This document shows, piece by piece, positions 9,891 to 17,629 of a stretch of DNA of 56,128 nt. A model generated the notes under the pieces. The model was not told where the DNA came from, ran no database searches, and was given only the letters and a program-made list of their open reading frames with translations. A program made the translations under genes and the position numbers. This DNA comes from Planctomycetota bacterium (lineage in GTDB: Bacteria; Planctomycetota; PUPC01; JACPCR01). The stretch is from the NCBI GenBank assembly GCA_027625095.1, contig JAQBXN010000044.1, positions 1 through 56,128 of the forward strand. The letters are read 5' to 3'. Position 1 is the stretch's first letter; every line of letters starts with the position of its first letter.

Positions 9891-11633
9891 ATGAAGCGCG
9901 GAATCATTATCGTCGGTCTTGTATTCCTGGTTTTCAGCCTGATATCTGTCATCAGGCCAAAGCCAATCTCGAATTCTGACGACCCATCTCCATCCGAACG
10001 CCCTGCTGAAAATAGCCACCCCAATGTGATTCTTATCTCATTGGATACTTTGAGGCCCGACCATCTTGGGTGTTATGGCTACTCGCGAGAGACAAGCCCC
10101 AACCTGGATCGGCTGGCACGCTCCGGTGTTGTCTTCAAGACAGCGCGCTCGCAGGCTCCGTGGACTTTGCCGTCTCACATGTCTCTGTTCACTTCCATGC
10201 TTCCATCGCACAATCGTGTGGAAGATCTCAATGAGGTACTTTCTGCCAGCTTGCAGACGCTCCCTGAACTAATGAAAGCGGCCGGCTATGAAACCGCGGC
10301 GGTCGTCAACAACGGGCAGATGAAAAAGCACTGGGGTTTTGACCGGGGCTTCAATAGTTGGCAGGAATTCGAGGTCGATACTCCAGAGGGAAATTGCGAG
10401 AGCATCACCAGACATGCGATGGACTGGCTCGCCACAAATTCCAATTCCGAATCGCCCTTCTTCCTCTTCCTGCATTACTTCGACGTCCACGAGCCCTATC
10501 AGGCGCCAGATAAGTACCGAGAGCGTTTTGGGGTAAAAGTTACCGGCCCGGAGACTCGGCAAATCATGTGGCGATCACGCACTCCTGCTCAGGACATGAC
10601 GGATCAGGAGAAGCGTGCGGTAATAGACGCCTACGACGCCGAAATTGCCTGGCTTGATGCCGAACTGGGACGCTTGTTTGAAGTGGTTCCGGACAACACG
10701 TTAGTGGTTGTGTTTTCGGATCATGGCGAGGCGTTCGATGAACATGGCTGGACTCTTCACGGAGCGACGCTTTACGAGGAAGAGATCCGAACTCTCTTAA
10801 TAATGAGTGGGAAAAAAATCGAACCCGACGAAATCGAAACGCCCGTGATGTTGATGGATGTCGCCCCTACCATCCTCGAAATGTGCGGCGTCCAAGTGCC
10901 TTCCCAGTTTGAAGGGATGTCGCTGAAGCCAATCACACAGGGCCGGACAATGCCGGAGAGAGCGGTGCTTTCCGAGACCAAACGAGTCCTTGAGGGAAAG
11001 TTTTCCCGCTCGATCCTTGCGGGTAACCGGAAACTGGTATGGAGCTTTCCAGATCACTACAGTGTATACGAGCTTCCAGATGAAACAGATCGTCCGTCCC
11101 AGGAGGATGCCCTCCGGACAATGATGAGCAATTGGAATGCGGAAAACGGATTCGCACTTATCACGGCCACAGGCGAAGGCCGGTTCGAGGCCCGGATCAC
11201 AGCCCCTCCAGGCAGTCTGCTCTTGTTTCTTCCAATCGATTTTGAAGCTGGCCGGGATCACTTCATGCCATCCGAAAACGGCAGTGGCCTTCACTGGATT
11301 GCTTATACAAACGGGAAGCCCAAGTTCATGTACCTCGAGATTGCCGACAGCACGAAGGAAATCGAAATCGACTGTCTGGTGAATGACGAGCGGAAGGTCG
11401 AGTCAGTTTTCCTGCCTGCAGGAGAGAATCCTTCGACCGTGCCATTCCGCTGGAATCCGGTTGGCGGCTCAAGCAGTCGTTGGGATAGCAGGACAGTGGC
11501 TGAATGGTTTCCCAAGCCGGGTTTTTATGTCCAGAAATTCCTACCGCAGAAACCGGCCGGAGTTAAGCCAAAGGGCGGTCGACTGGATGCAAAAACGATC
11601 CAGAAACTGAAGTCTCTTGGGTATCTACAGTAG
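9891..11633 (+). CDS. membrane-anchored sulfatase-fold hydrolase without the formylglycine motif
   Basis: This 580-residue alkaline-phosphatase-superfamily protein has an N-terminal signal anchor (GIIIVGLVFLVFSLISVI). The N-terminal metal motif is visible as ISLDTLRPDHLGCYGY and the C-terminal one as VVFSDHGEAFDEHGW. The protein ends in LKSLGYLQ, typical of sulfatase-annotated proteins. At the position of the sulfatase nucleophile motif (C/S-x-P-x-R) it reads TLPSH (residues 92-96), so no Cys or Ser is available for formylglycine and the arginine is histidine. A threonine nucleophile, as in phosphodiesterase or phosphotransferase members of the superfamily, is the likelier chemistry. A region at about 425-530 after the hydrolase domain looks like a beta-rich accessory domain. 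ATG 9891 is chosen because the upstream extension lacks homology. Confidence 0.82.
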   Translation: MKRGIIIVGLVFLVFSLISVIRPKPISNSDDPSPSERPAENSHPNVILISLDTLRPDHLGCYGYSRETSPNLDRLARSGVVFKTARSQAPWTLPSHMSLFTSMLPSHNRVEDLNEVLSASLQTLPELMKAAGYETAAVVNNGQMKKHWGFDRGFNSWQEFEVDTPEGNCESITRHAMDWLATNSNSESPFFLFLHYFDVHEPYQAPDKYRERFGVKVTGPETRQIMWRSRTPAQDMTDQEKRAVIDAYDAEIAWLDAELGRLFEVVPDNTLVVVFSDHGEAFDEHGWTLHGATLYEEEIRTLLIMSGKKIEPDEIETPVMLMDVAPTILEMCGVQVPSQFEGMSLKPITQGRTMPERAVLSETKRVLEGKFSRSILAGNRKLVWSFPDHYSVYELPDETDRPSQEDALRTMMSNWNAENGFALITATGEGRFEARITAPPGSLLLFLPIDFEAGRDHFMPSENGSGLHWIAYTNGKPKFMYLEIADSTKEIEIDCLVNDERKVESVFLPAGENPSTVPFRWNPVGGSSSRWDSRTVAEWFPKPGFYVQKFLPQKPAGVKPKGGRLDAKTIQKLKSLGYLQ

Positions 11634-11686
11634 CTGTCACTACGAACTTGAACTTCGTAGCTGTTCTCAAACGCCAGGAATAAAAA

Positions 11687-12091
11687 TCATTCTTCCATCG
11701 CTTTCATCAAGAGCTCCAACACATCCTTTGGCAGGCCCTGCGGACGCCCCTCTCGATTCAGACAGCCGAGTACGGTCGTTCCCTCCGTTAGCAGGTCACC
11801 GGCTTCGTTCACGACTTCATATTGAAATGCCACCTTCACTGGCTTTACAGAATTCAACCACGAACGGACAGTGAGCCGTTCATCGAATAGTGCCGGCTTT
11901 CTGTAACGGATATTGAGCTCAATCACCGCGAGTAGAAAACCCCGCTCCTCCATCGATTTGTAGCTCGATCCGGCCGCTTCAAGAAAATCGATACGCGCGA
12001 CCTCAAACCACGCCGCATAAGATGTGTGGTGCGCAATACCCATCTGATCGGTTTCAGAGTAACGAACACGGATTGGCGTGGGATGGATCAT
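11687..12091 (-). CDS. acyl-CoA thioesterase, hotdog fold (YbgC/4-HBT family)
   Basis: This 134-residue cytoplasmic thioesterase carries the 4-hydroxybenzoyl-CoA thioesterase/YbgC signature YSETDQMGIAHHTSYAAWFEVAR (residues about 10-32), in which Asp15 is the catalytic acid position. Length and fold elements are standard. The start codon is abutted directly by ten phased heptanucleotide repeats (12092-12161), leaving no Shine-Dalgarno sequence; the next in-frame ATG lies far into the conserved domain, so ATG 12091 must be right unless a non-ATG start is used. In proteobacteria YbgC sits with tol-pal; here it is adjacent and divergent to the secretin gene. Confidence 0.9.
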   Translation of the reverse strand: MIHPTPIRVRYSETDQMGIAHHTSYAAWFEVARIDFLEAAGSSYKSMEERGFLLAVIELNIRYRKPALFDERLTVRSWLNSVKPVKVAFQYEVVNEAGDLLTEGTTVLGCLNREGRPQGLPKDVLELLMKAMEE

Positions 12092-12161
12092 CGTAGTGCG
12101 TAATGAGTAATGAGTAGTGCGTAATGAGTAATACGTAATACGTAATACGTAATACGTAATG
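12092..12161 (-). repeat. ten phased heptanucleotide repeats abutting the thioesterase start
   Basis: Read on the minus strand this is a run of 7-nt units, mainly ATTACGT, ATTACGC and ATTACTC, with no phase break over 70 nt. It ends exactly at the thioesterase ATG (12091-12089). It belongs to the same family as the tracts at 12298, 14917, 16740, 37091 and 54044. Confidence 0.9.
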
Positions 12162-12202
12162 GGAGCCGAAAACGAATCCGTTCTTCCGCTCTTCCCGATT
12201 CA

Positions 12203-12231
12203 TTGACTGGATTGTTGACCCTCTCTAACAT
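12203..12231 (+). promoter_or_regulatory. candidate sigma-70-type promoter for the secretin block
   Basis: TTGACT (12203-12208) and TAACAT (12226-12231) are separated by 17 bp, close to the housekeeping consensus, and read toward gspD. It lies in the divergent gap between two heptamer tracts, so the tract at 12298-12353 would be in the 5' untranslated leader. Confidence 0.45.
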
Positions 12232-12297
12232 CGGCTCAACAGGAGTTTGGCGGCAAGATAGAATAGTATCCTCGGCGAACAAGGTTCCGAGCAGAGC

Positions 12298-12353
12298 TTA
12301 CTCATTTCGCATTACGTTTTACGTTTTACGTTTCACTCATTACTCATTACTTC
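12298..12353 (+). repeat. eight phased heptanucleotide repeats upstream of gspD
   Basis: Units TTACTCA, TTTCGCA, three of TTACGTT, TCACTCA, TTACTCA and TTACTTC follow one another without a phase break, then CACC and the gspD ATG at 12358. Although the units are degenerate, the 7-nt period is kept. No Shine-Dalgarno sequence is present in the leader's last 60 nt. Confidence 0.88.
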
Positions 12354-12357
12354 CACC

Positions 12358-14634
12358 ATGCGTGTCATCCCAGCTACTCTTGCACTAACGATCTTGTTGC
12401 TTTCGCCCGCGGCGGCTGAAGAACCGAAGAACGGCCTGCTCTGGCAGGGCGGAGACCTTGAACTCCAGATTCTTATGGAATACGTGAGCAAGGTACTGGA
12501 CAAACGATTCGTGTACAACCCGAGTGATATCAAAGGCAAGAAGGTTGCCATGCTGTCCGACAAGCGGATGGAGCCTGAAGCTATGTATGAACTGCTTCAG
12601 ACCATTCTGCAGATGAACAATTACATCCTTGTGGAATACAAAGATTTCATCAGGGTCGAACCGGCGGCTAATGCGAAAACCATGCAGACCGGCGTTTTCA
12701 GTCCAGAGGAGGTAAAGGCATTCAAGGGACAGGACCGGATGATCACCCAGGTCTTCACCCTTGAGCATTCGGAAGTAGCGTCGCTCAGCGCCATGCTTAC
12801 CCGGCTGATTCAGCCGCAATACGAGCAGATAATCCCCCTGCCGAACAGCAACATGCTGGTCGTTACCGGGTTCGCTCGAAATGTAGAACGGATCGCAGCC
12901 GTGGTTGAAGCCGCGGACACTCCCGCACCCAAAGTGTTCTCGGAATATCGAGAACTGAAATACGCGGACGCGGTAGACGTCGCCAAACAATTGGTCGCCA
13001 TCGCCAAGAATATCCAGGCAGCCAGGCCTAACGCCGGCCTCATTAACAAAAATTTACCACCTCCATCCGTCGCCCCTGTCTCAAAGACTAACGGCCTGAT
13101 CCTCACCGGCCTGGAAGACGAAGTCCAGGACATGAAGGACTTGCTTGATCGCATCGACCAGCCGGGCATCAAGATGGTCAGCGAATTCATCGAGCTCAAT
13201 TACGCAATTTCAACAGAAGTGTCGCAGCACCTGCTCCCGATCGTGAAATCCATGACAGAAGAGCGGATGAAGCCGGGGGTCAAAAATGGGCTCGGCCCGG
13301 TGCAGTTGTCCGCGGACTCACGCACCAATGGCCTTCTGATCACTGCGGCGCCTGACGAGATAACGGTCTTCAAAAACCTGATCACGAAGCTCGATGTCGA
13401 TCTACCAGAGCTCGAATCCGTAGTCCGGGTATACCCGGTAAAAAATGCCGAAGCAGAAGACCTGGCCAAGGTGTTACTGCAGATCCTGAAACCAAACGAA
13501 GCACAAGGCACATCCAGCTCGCAGACCGCGACAGCGGCTGCAGCGGCCAAACAGGCAGCCATAACCGGAGAGGTGGATCTTGGTGCTCCTACCGATCTCG
13601 AGATTGTGGCCCAGGGCGGCGTAATCGTGGTGCGAGCCCCCGGAATCACCCTGGATCGTATTGCAGACTTGATTAAGCAACTCGACATCCGAAGACCGAA
13701 GGTGCTCATCGAAGCCGCCATCGTTGAACTGACGGTAACCGATGATTTCAACCTTGGAGTGGAGCTCGCAACTGTGGACAAACCGACCGGGAGGCCCAGG
13801 CTGTTCGGAGCGACCAGTGTTGGTCTTTCCAGCCTGGTGGATACGAACAACGACGGCACCATCGACGCCCGCATTCCTCTGCCTGGGAACGGAATTGTTG
13901 CCGGTGTGTTCAAGGACTCCTTCGGTAACATCCCTCTCCTGCTCAAAGCGCTTGACGCAAAAGTCGGCGTCCGTGTGCTCGCGGCCCCAATGATAATCGC
14001 CGACCACAATGAAGAGGCCACTTTTTCCGCCAAGGATTCGTTTCCTGTTGCCACGTTCACCACGACTCAGTCCACCACCGACGTCACCTCGTTTGGTAAC
14101 TTTCAGGAAGCAAAGATTGAGCTCAAGATCAAACCCAACATAAACGAAGAAGAGGGCTACCTCCGGCTGGAAATTGATCAACTGGTGGAATCCTTTCAGG
14201 GCGACCCCGTTGCTCCAAATCTGCCGCCGCGCAAGGTAAGCCGGCAGGTCAAAGCCACACTCACAGTGCCCAATCGAAAAACTGTTGCCGTAGGAGGTCT
14301 CAGCAACAATCGAGTCGAACGGAGCCAGACCGGCGTGCCCATCCTTCAGCACATTCCGTTGTTGGGTGCTGCCTTCAGAGCCAAGGGCAAGAAGAATGTA
14401 TCCACCCGTCTTTATGTCTTTGTGACCACCACGATTCTCAAAGACGAGTCATTCGAAGACTACCGGAAACTCTCAGAGGAAAAGAAGGACCAAATGGATG
14501 AATTCATGAAGGAACAGGAAAAAAGCCGGGGCTGGAAGCTTTGGAAGAAAGACGAGCGCAAGAAATATGACAAAGGCCTGGAAGCCCCGGTAAAGGACTA
14601 TCTGGACGCCAACCGGGACAAGGAGAAAGAGTAA
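12358..14634 (+). CDS. gspD: secretin of a type II secretion/type IV pilus-like system
   Basis: This 758-residue outer-membrane secretin would form the exit channel of a type II secretion-like system. A signal peptide ends near residue 20 (LLLSPAAAEE). An N0-like domain (DLELQILMEYVSKVLDKRFVY) and three N1-N3-type repeats follow to about residue 440; each shows the typical V-x-V-x-x-x-x-A motif (for example FIELNYAISTEVSQHLLPIV). The secretin core runs from about 445 (KVLIEAAIVELTV) to 690, including VPNRKTVAVGGL and GVPILQHIPLLGAAFR. The C-terminal tail after 695 is strongly charged (Lys/Glu rich), perhaps a pilotin-interaction region. gspE follows 312 bp later. No gspF/C/L/M genes are in the window. 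Confidence 0.9.
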   Translation: MRVIPATLALTILLLSPAAAEEPKNGLLWQGGDLELQILMEYVSKVLDKRFVYNPSDIKGKKVAMLSDKRMEPEAMYELLQTILQMNNYILVEYKDFIRVEPAANAKTMQTGVFSPEEVKAFKGQDRMITQVFTLEHSEVASLSAMLTRLIQPQYEQIIPLPNSNMLVVTGFARNVERIAAVVEAADTPAPKVFSEYRELKYADAVDVAKQLVAIAKNIQAARPNAGLINKNLPPPSVAPVSKTNGLILTGLEDEVQDMKDLLDRIDQPGIKMVSEFIELNYAISTEVSQHLLPIVKSMTEERMKPGVKNGLGPVQLSADSRTNGLLITAAPDEITVFKNLITKLDVDLPELESVVRVYPVKNAEAEDLAKVLLQILKPNEAQGTSSSQTATAAAAAKQAAITGEVDLGAPTDLEIVAQGGVIVVRAPGITLDRIADLIKQLDIRRPKVLIEAAIVELTVTDDFNLGVELATVDKPTGRPRLFGATSVGLSSLVDTNNDGTIDARIPLPGNGIVAGVFKDSFGNIPLLLKALDAKVGVRVLAAPMIIADHNEEATFSAKDSFPVATFTTTQSTTDVTSFGNFQEAKIELKIKPNINEEEGYLRLEIDQLVESFQGDPVAPNLPPRKVSRQVKATLTVPNRKTVAVGGLSNNRVERSQTGVPILQHIPLLGAAFRAKGKKNVSTRLYVFVTTTILKDESFEDYRKLSEEKKDQMDEFMKEQEKSRGWKLWKKDERKKYDKGLEAPVKDYLDANRDKEKE

Positions 14635-14710
14635 GGCTCAAGGCTGCCTTTCGGCCACCCGGCCAAACAGGCCGCGTCTGGTTGCGTTTTCATTGCCGAG
14701 GATAGCCAGA

Positions 14711-14802
14711 ATTTCTCACAAACAATTCAGGATGAGTCTGGTGGCGACAGGCTGCCACCAGCCTGTCGCCACAAATTCCTTGACGCTGACTATGTGAGAA
14801 AT
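14711..14802. repeat. short inverted-repeat element, ATTTCTCACA ends (copy 2)
   Basis: This 92-bp element has the same 10-bp inverted ends as 4992-5111. Its core is a perfect hairpin with a 14-bp stem, GTGGCGACAGGCTG (14741-14754), loop CCAC, and the complementary CAGCCTGTCGCCAC (14759-14772). Apart from the ends the interior is unrelated to copy 1. Confidence 0.65.
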
Positions 14803-14836
14803 GCGGGACAGGAGGGCGAAGATTGAGAAAGCAGAG

Positions 14837-14870
14837 GATCTAAGATTACGAGTAGGATTTTGAGTAAGAT
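14837..14870 (-). repeat. degenerate period-12 repeat
   Basis: On the minus strand the sequence reads ATCTTACTCAAA, ATCCTACTCGTA, then ATCTTAGATCCT, three successive 12-nt units with a shared ATCTTACTC core. A related pattern appears at 19147-19194. Confidence 0.45.
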
Positions 14871-14916
14871 GTCCCTCCTGCCGGTGAGACCCAAATGAGC
14901 ATTCTGTCGCCTCAGC

Positions 14917-14944
14917 TTACTCATAACTTTTTACTCATTACGAA
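14917..14944 (+). repeat. four phased heptanucleotide repeats upstream of gspE
   Basis: Units TTACTCA, TAACTTT, TTACTCA and TTACGAA are in phase, then CC and the gspE ATG at 14947. There is no purine-rich ribosome-binding site. Confidence 0.82.
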
Positions 14945-14946
14945 CC

Positions 14947-16656
14947 ATGGCCGATTTATCTGAAAACATCCTCGAGCAATTTGTAGGTCACGGCGTGATC
15001 CAGGCCGAAAAACTGGATTTCTGCCGCAGCCTCGCTGAAGAAACCGGCCGCACTCTCGAACAGACGGTTGTCGAGGAGGGCCTGATCTCCGAGGCAGAGA
15101 TACTGCAACAGTACGCACAGAAACTCGGGATGGAATTCTTCGAAGACCTCGGAGCGCGTCGGGTCTCGCATCTGTTCCTCAATCATGTACCGCTGCAGTT
15201 CGCACGACAAAATGCTCTGGTTGGACTCATGAACGGTGGGGGCCGGCTGGAAGTTGCCACCTCCTCCCCGTTGGAACTGCATCCACTCGACGATCTCAGC
15301 CGCATGCTGAATGTCGAATTCGACACGGTTCTCGCCACACGTCCTCAGATCCTCCAGCTCATTAATCAGACGTATCCCCAGGGCGCGGAGAAGGTGGGCC
15401 AGATGGTCGAAGAGATTCGGGAGGAGGACATCAGCCGTCTTTCCGCCGAGATCAGCGAAACGGAAGATCTCCTCGATATCGCCAACAAAGCGCCAGTCAT
15501 CAAGCTGGTGAACACCATCCTCAGCCAGGCCAACCGCAATCGAGCCAGCGACGTCCACATTCAGCCTTACGAGGAAAAAGTCGTGGTTCGTTACCGTATC
15601 GATGGTCTCCTCGATGACTACCAGGTCCTCCCCAGAAAAGTGCATGACGCGCTCGTCTCGCGCATAAAAGTCATGGGTCGGATGGATATCGCCGAACGGC
15701 GATTCCCACAAGATGGCCGCGCCACCGTCAGAGTGGCGGGACACGAGCTTGACCTTCGCATCTCATCCATTCCGACCTCTCACGGCGAGCGCATCGTCCT
15801 GCGTTTCCTGGACAAAAGCTCAGGCCTGTTCCGGCTGGAAGAAATCGGGCTGGATGAGAAACACCTGGAAAAGCTCGGCACCCTGATCCGTTTCAACCAC
15901 GGGATCATGCTGGTCACCGGCCCGACGGGCAGCGGAAAGACGACCACCCTGTACGCGGCGCTGGACAGGATCAATACCAAGGAAAAGAACATCATCACCA
16001 TCGAAGACCCCATCGAGTATCAACTCTCCGGGATCAGCCAGATGCAGGTCAATGAAAAAAAGGGATTGACCTTCGCCGAAGGTTTACGCTCTGTGCTTCG
16101 CCAGGATCCGGACGTCATGATGGTCGGAGAGATACGCGATCGAGATACCGCGTCCGTTGCCATCCAATGCGCCCTCACCGGCCATCTCGTCTTCAGCACC
16201 CTGCATACAAACGATGCTCCCAGCGCGACAACCAGGCTGCTGGACATAGGCGTCGAGCCGTATCTGGTTTCCTCATCAGTAATCGCCGTGATGGCGCAAC
16301 GGCTGGTCAGGGTCATCTGTCCCCACTGCAAGACCGGGACACTCGTCGACAAGGAAAATCTGGATTCGATCGGTCTGAAAATGGACGAGCTGCCAAACGG
16401 CGAAGTCATGGTTGGGGCCGGTTGCGACACCTGCCGCGGCACCGGTTACTTCGGCCGCACCGGGCTCTACGAGCTGCTCATGGTCGATGACGCCGTCCGC
16501 GACCAGATCATGCATCGAACCGGCGCGAGCATGATCAAACGCCAGGCCGTAAGCTGCGGCATGCGTACTCTGCGAATGGACGGCGCAGAAAAAGTGAAAA
16601 GAGGGCAAACGACCGTGGACGAGGTCCTGCGAGTCACCCAGATGGATGTGTTTTGA
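14947..16656 (+). CDS. gspE: type II secretion/type IV pilus assembly ATPase
   Basis: This 569-residue cytoplasmic ATPase would drive pseudopilus assembly. The MshEN-like N-terminal domain is seen at about 1-150 (FVGHGVIQAEKLDFC, EEGLISEAEILQQYAQKLGMEF). The catalytic half has SDVHIQPYEE, Walker A GPTGSGKTT at residues 325-333, the Asp box (ITIEDPIEYQLSGISQMQVN), Walker B VGEIRD near 393-398, the His box FSTLHTNDAPSA, and the tetracysteine zinc module CPHC (458-461) with CDTC (493-496). It is complete. The partner gspD is upstream, and a pseudopilin-like gene is 30 kb away at 46220. The start abuts heptamer repeats. Confidence 0.93.
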   Translation: MADLSENILEQFVGHGVIQAEKLDFCRSLAEETGRTLEQTVVEEGLISEAEILQQYAQKLGMEFFEDLGARRVSHLFLNHVPLQFARQNALVGLMNGGGRLEVATSSPLELHPLDDLSRMLNVEFDTVLATRPQILQLINQTYPQGAEKVGQMVEEIREEDISRLSAEISETEDLLDIANKAPVIKLVNTILSQANRNRASDVHIQPYEEKVVVRYRIDGLLDDYQVLPRKVHDALVSRIKVMGRMDIAERRFPQDGRATVRVAGHELDLRISSIPTSHGERIVLRFLDKSSGLFRLEEIGLDEKHLEKLGTLIRFNHGIMLVTGPTGSGKTTTLYAALDRINTKEKNIITIEDPIEYQLSGISQMQVNEKKGLTFAEGLRSVLRQDPDVMMVGEIRDRDTASVAIQCALTGHLVFSTLHTNDAPSATTRLLDIGVEPYLVSSSVIAVMAQRLVRVICPHCKTGTLVDKENLDSIGLKMDELPNGEVMVGAGCDTCRGTGYFGRTGLYELLMVDDAVRDQIMHRTGASMIKRQAVSCGMRTLRMDGAEKVKRGQTTVDEVLRVTQMDVF

Positions 16657-16724
16657 AAAGTAATGAGTAAGAGCGGCAACCCGGTCTCCTTGAGTTTGAA
16701 TCACACCTCTTGAATTCAGTCCCC

Positions 16725-17552
16725 ATGAAGCTCTCTCCTATTACTCATTACTCATTACTCATTACTTCATTACTCATTACTCCATTACTCGCCGAAGATT
16801 TCTCCCAGGCAGATTTGATCAACCGGCTGGAGGGATTCGCCCAGCGGCATATTGCTGACTTTCAGAAAGCTCTGCCAAAGGGGTACAGTTATCGTCCCTT
16901 TCTCTCGCAGAGGTGGTCAGACGATGAACAGAAAGTACTCGGCATCCTGCTCGCCCTTACGCCGCTCGATCCCGAGGGCCGGCCGGATGGGGAAGAGATT
17001 CATTACGACAGCTACCAAATCTCCAGCACCGTTCCGTATGAAAAAGGAGTCAAACACGGTATTGAGAAACGCTATCTCACTGGCCGCAACGCTCCGCGGG
17101 AGGGGTTGATCATTACCGCCGAAATTCCATGGGAACATGGCAAAGTCATCGGCACAAAAAAGTTCTTTCATGACAACGGCAAACTTAGGCTGGGGGTCGT
17201 TTTAGACGCCGCGGGCCGGGAAGGCGAGAGTCAGGAATTTGATGTAAACGGTCGGCTGGTCAAGTCCACCCATTACCTGGGCGGAGAGCGTCATGGCGTG
17301 ATGACCGAATTCTGGTCGCTTACCGGAAAGCCGCGTCGGATGGTGGAATACCAGAAGGGCGTCATGCAGGGCGTCGTCAAAGAGTATTACGACAGCGGCA
17401 TTCTGCAGAGGGAAGTCGAGGTCAAAGACGGTGAATTCCACGGGGTAGAAAGACAGTTCGACGAAGACGGCGAACCTTCAAAGCAGAAATACTGGTGGAA
17501 GGACGACGCGGTGTCTGCCCATAAATTCAAGAGCCTGCAATCAGGGAATTGA
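16725..17552 (+). CDS. secreted YwqK/MORN-like repeat protein with a repeat-encoded signal peptide
   Basis: This 275-residue protein has a beta-hairpin repeat pattern of the YwqK/MORN type: GERHGVMTEFWSLTGKPRRM, then KGVMQGVVKEYYDSGILQRE, then DGEFHGVERQFDEDG. Such repeats often lie at the cell surface or in multi-gene families; the function is unknown. The N-terminus is notable. ATG 16725 is followed by a heptanucleotide tract (16740-16790), read as ITHYSLLITSLLITPLLAE, which makes a plausible signal peptide cleaved after LLA. A TTG at 16710 is a weaker alternative start. A reversed heptamer piece (AGTAATGAGTAA, 16658-16669) just after gspE could pair with the coding tract and occlude the start. 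Confidence 0.72.
   Translation: MKLSPITHYSLLITSLLITPLLAEDFSQADLINRLEGFAQRHIADFQKALPKGYSYRPFLSQRWSDDEQKVLGILLALTPLDPEGRPDGEEIHYDSYQISSTVPYEKGVKHGIEKRYLTGRNAPREGLIITAEIPWEHGKVIGTKKFFHDNGKLRLGVVLDAAGREGESQEFDVNGRLVKSTHYLGGERHGVMTEFWSLTGKPRRMVEYQKGVMQGVVKEYYDSGILQREVEVKDGEFHGVERQFDEDGEPSKQKYWWKDDAVSAHKFKSLQSGN
16740..16790 (+). repeat. translated heptanucleotide tract (seven units)
   Basis: Seven ATTACTC-type units, two with a one-base insertion making 8 nt, lie inside the open frame. Because 7 and 3 are coprime, three units spell the heptapeptide ITHYSLL before the frame returns. The tract forms the hydrophobic core of the signal peptide of the gene at 16725. Confidence 0.9.
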
Positions 17553-17629
17553 ATCCGTGAGGTTGCCACATCTGATAAGCTCTCCAGAATTCCAGGCCTG
17601 AGTTTTAATTCCAAAGGTAATTGCCGGTT

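Larger units (their letters stand above)
14635..14946. other. gspD-gspE intergenic region with three repeat types
   Basis: These 312 bp hold the second ATTTCTCACA inverted-end element (14711-14802), a degenerate period-12 repeat on the minus strand (14837-14870), and a heptamer tract directly before gspE (14917-14944). No gene was found. Confidence 0.7.

Noticed and set aside
12092..12161. CRISPR-like array from the tandem repeats
   Set aside because: Units are 7 nt with no spacers; there are no cas genes anywhere in the window.
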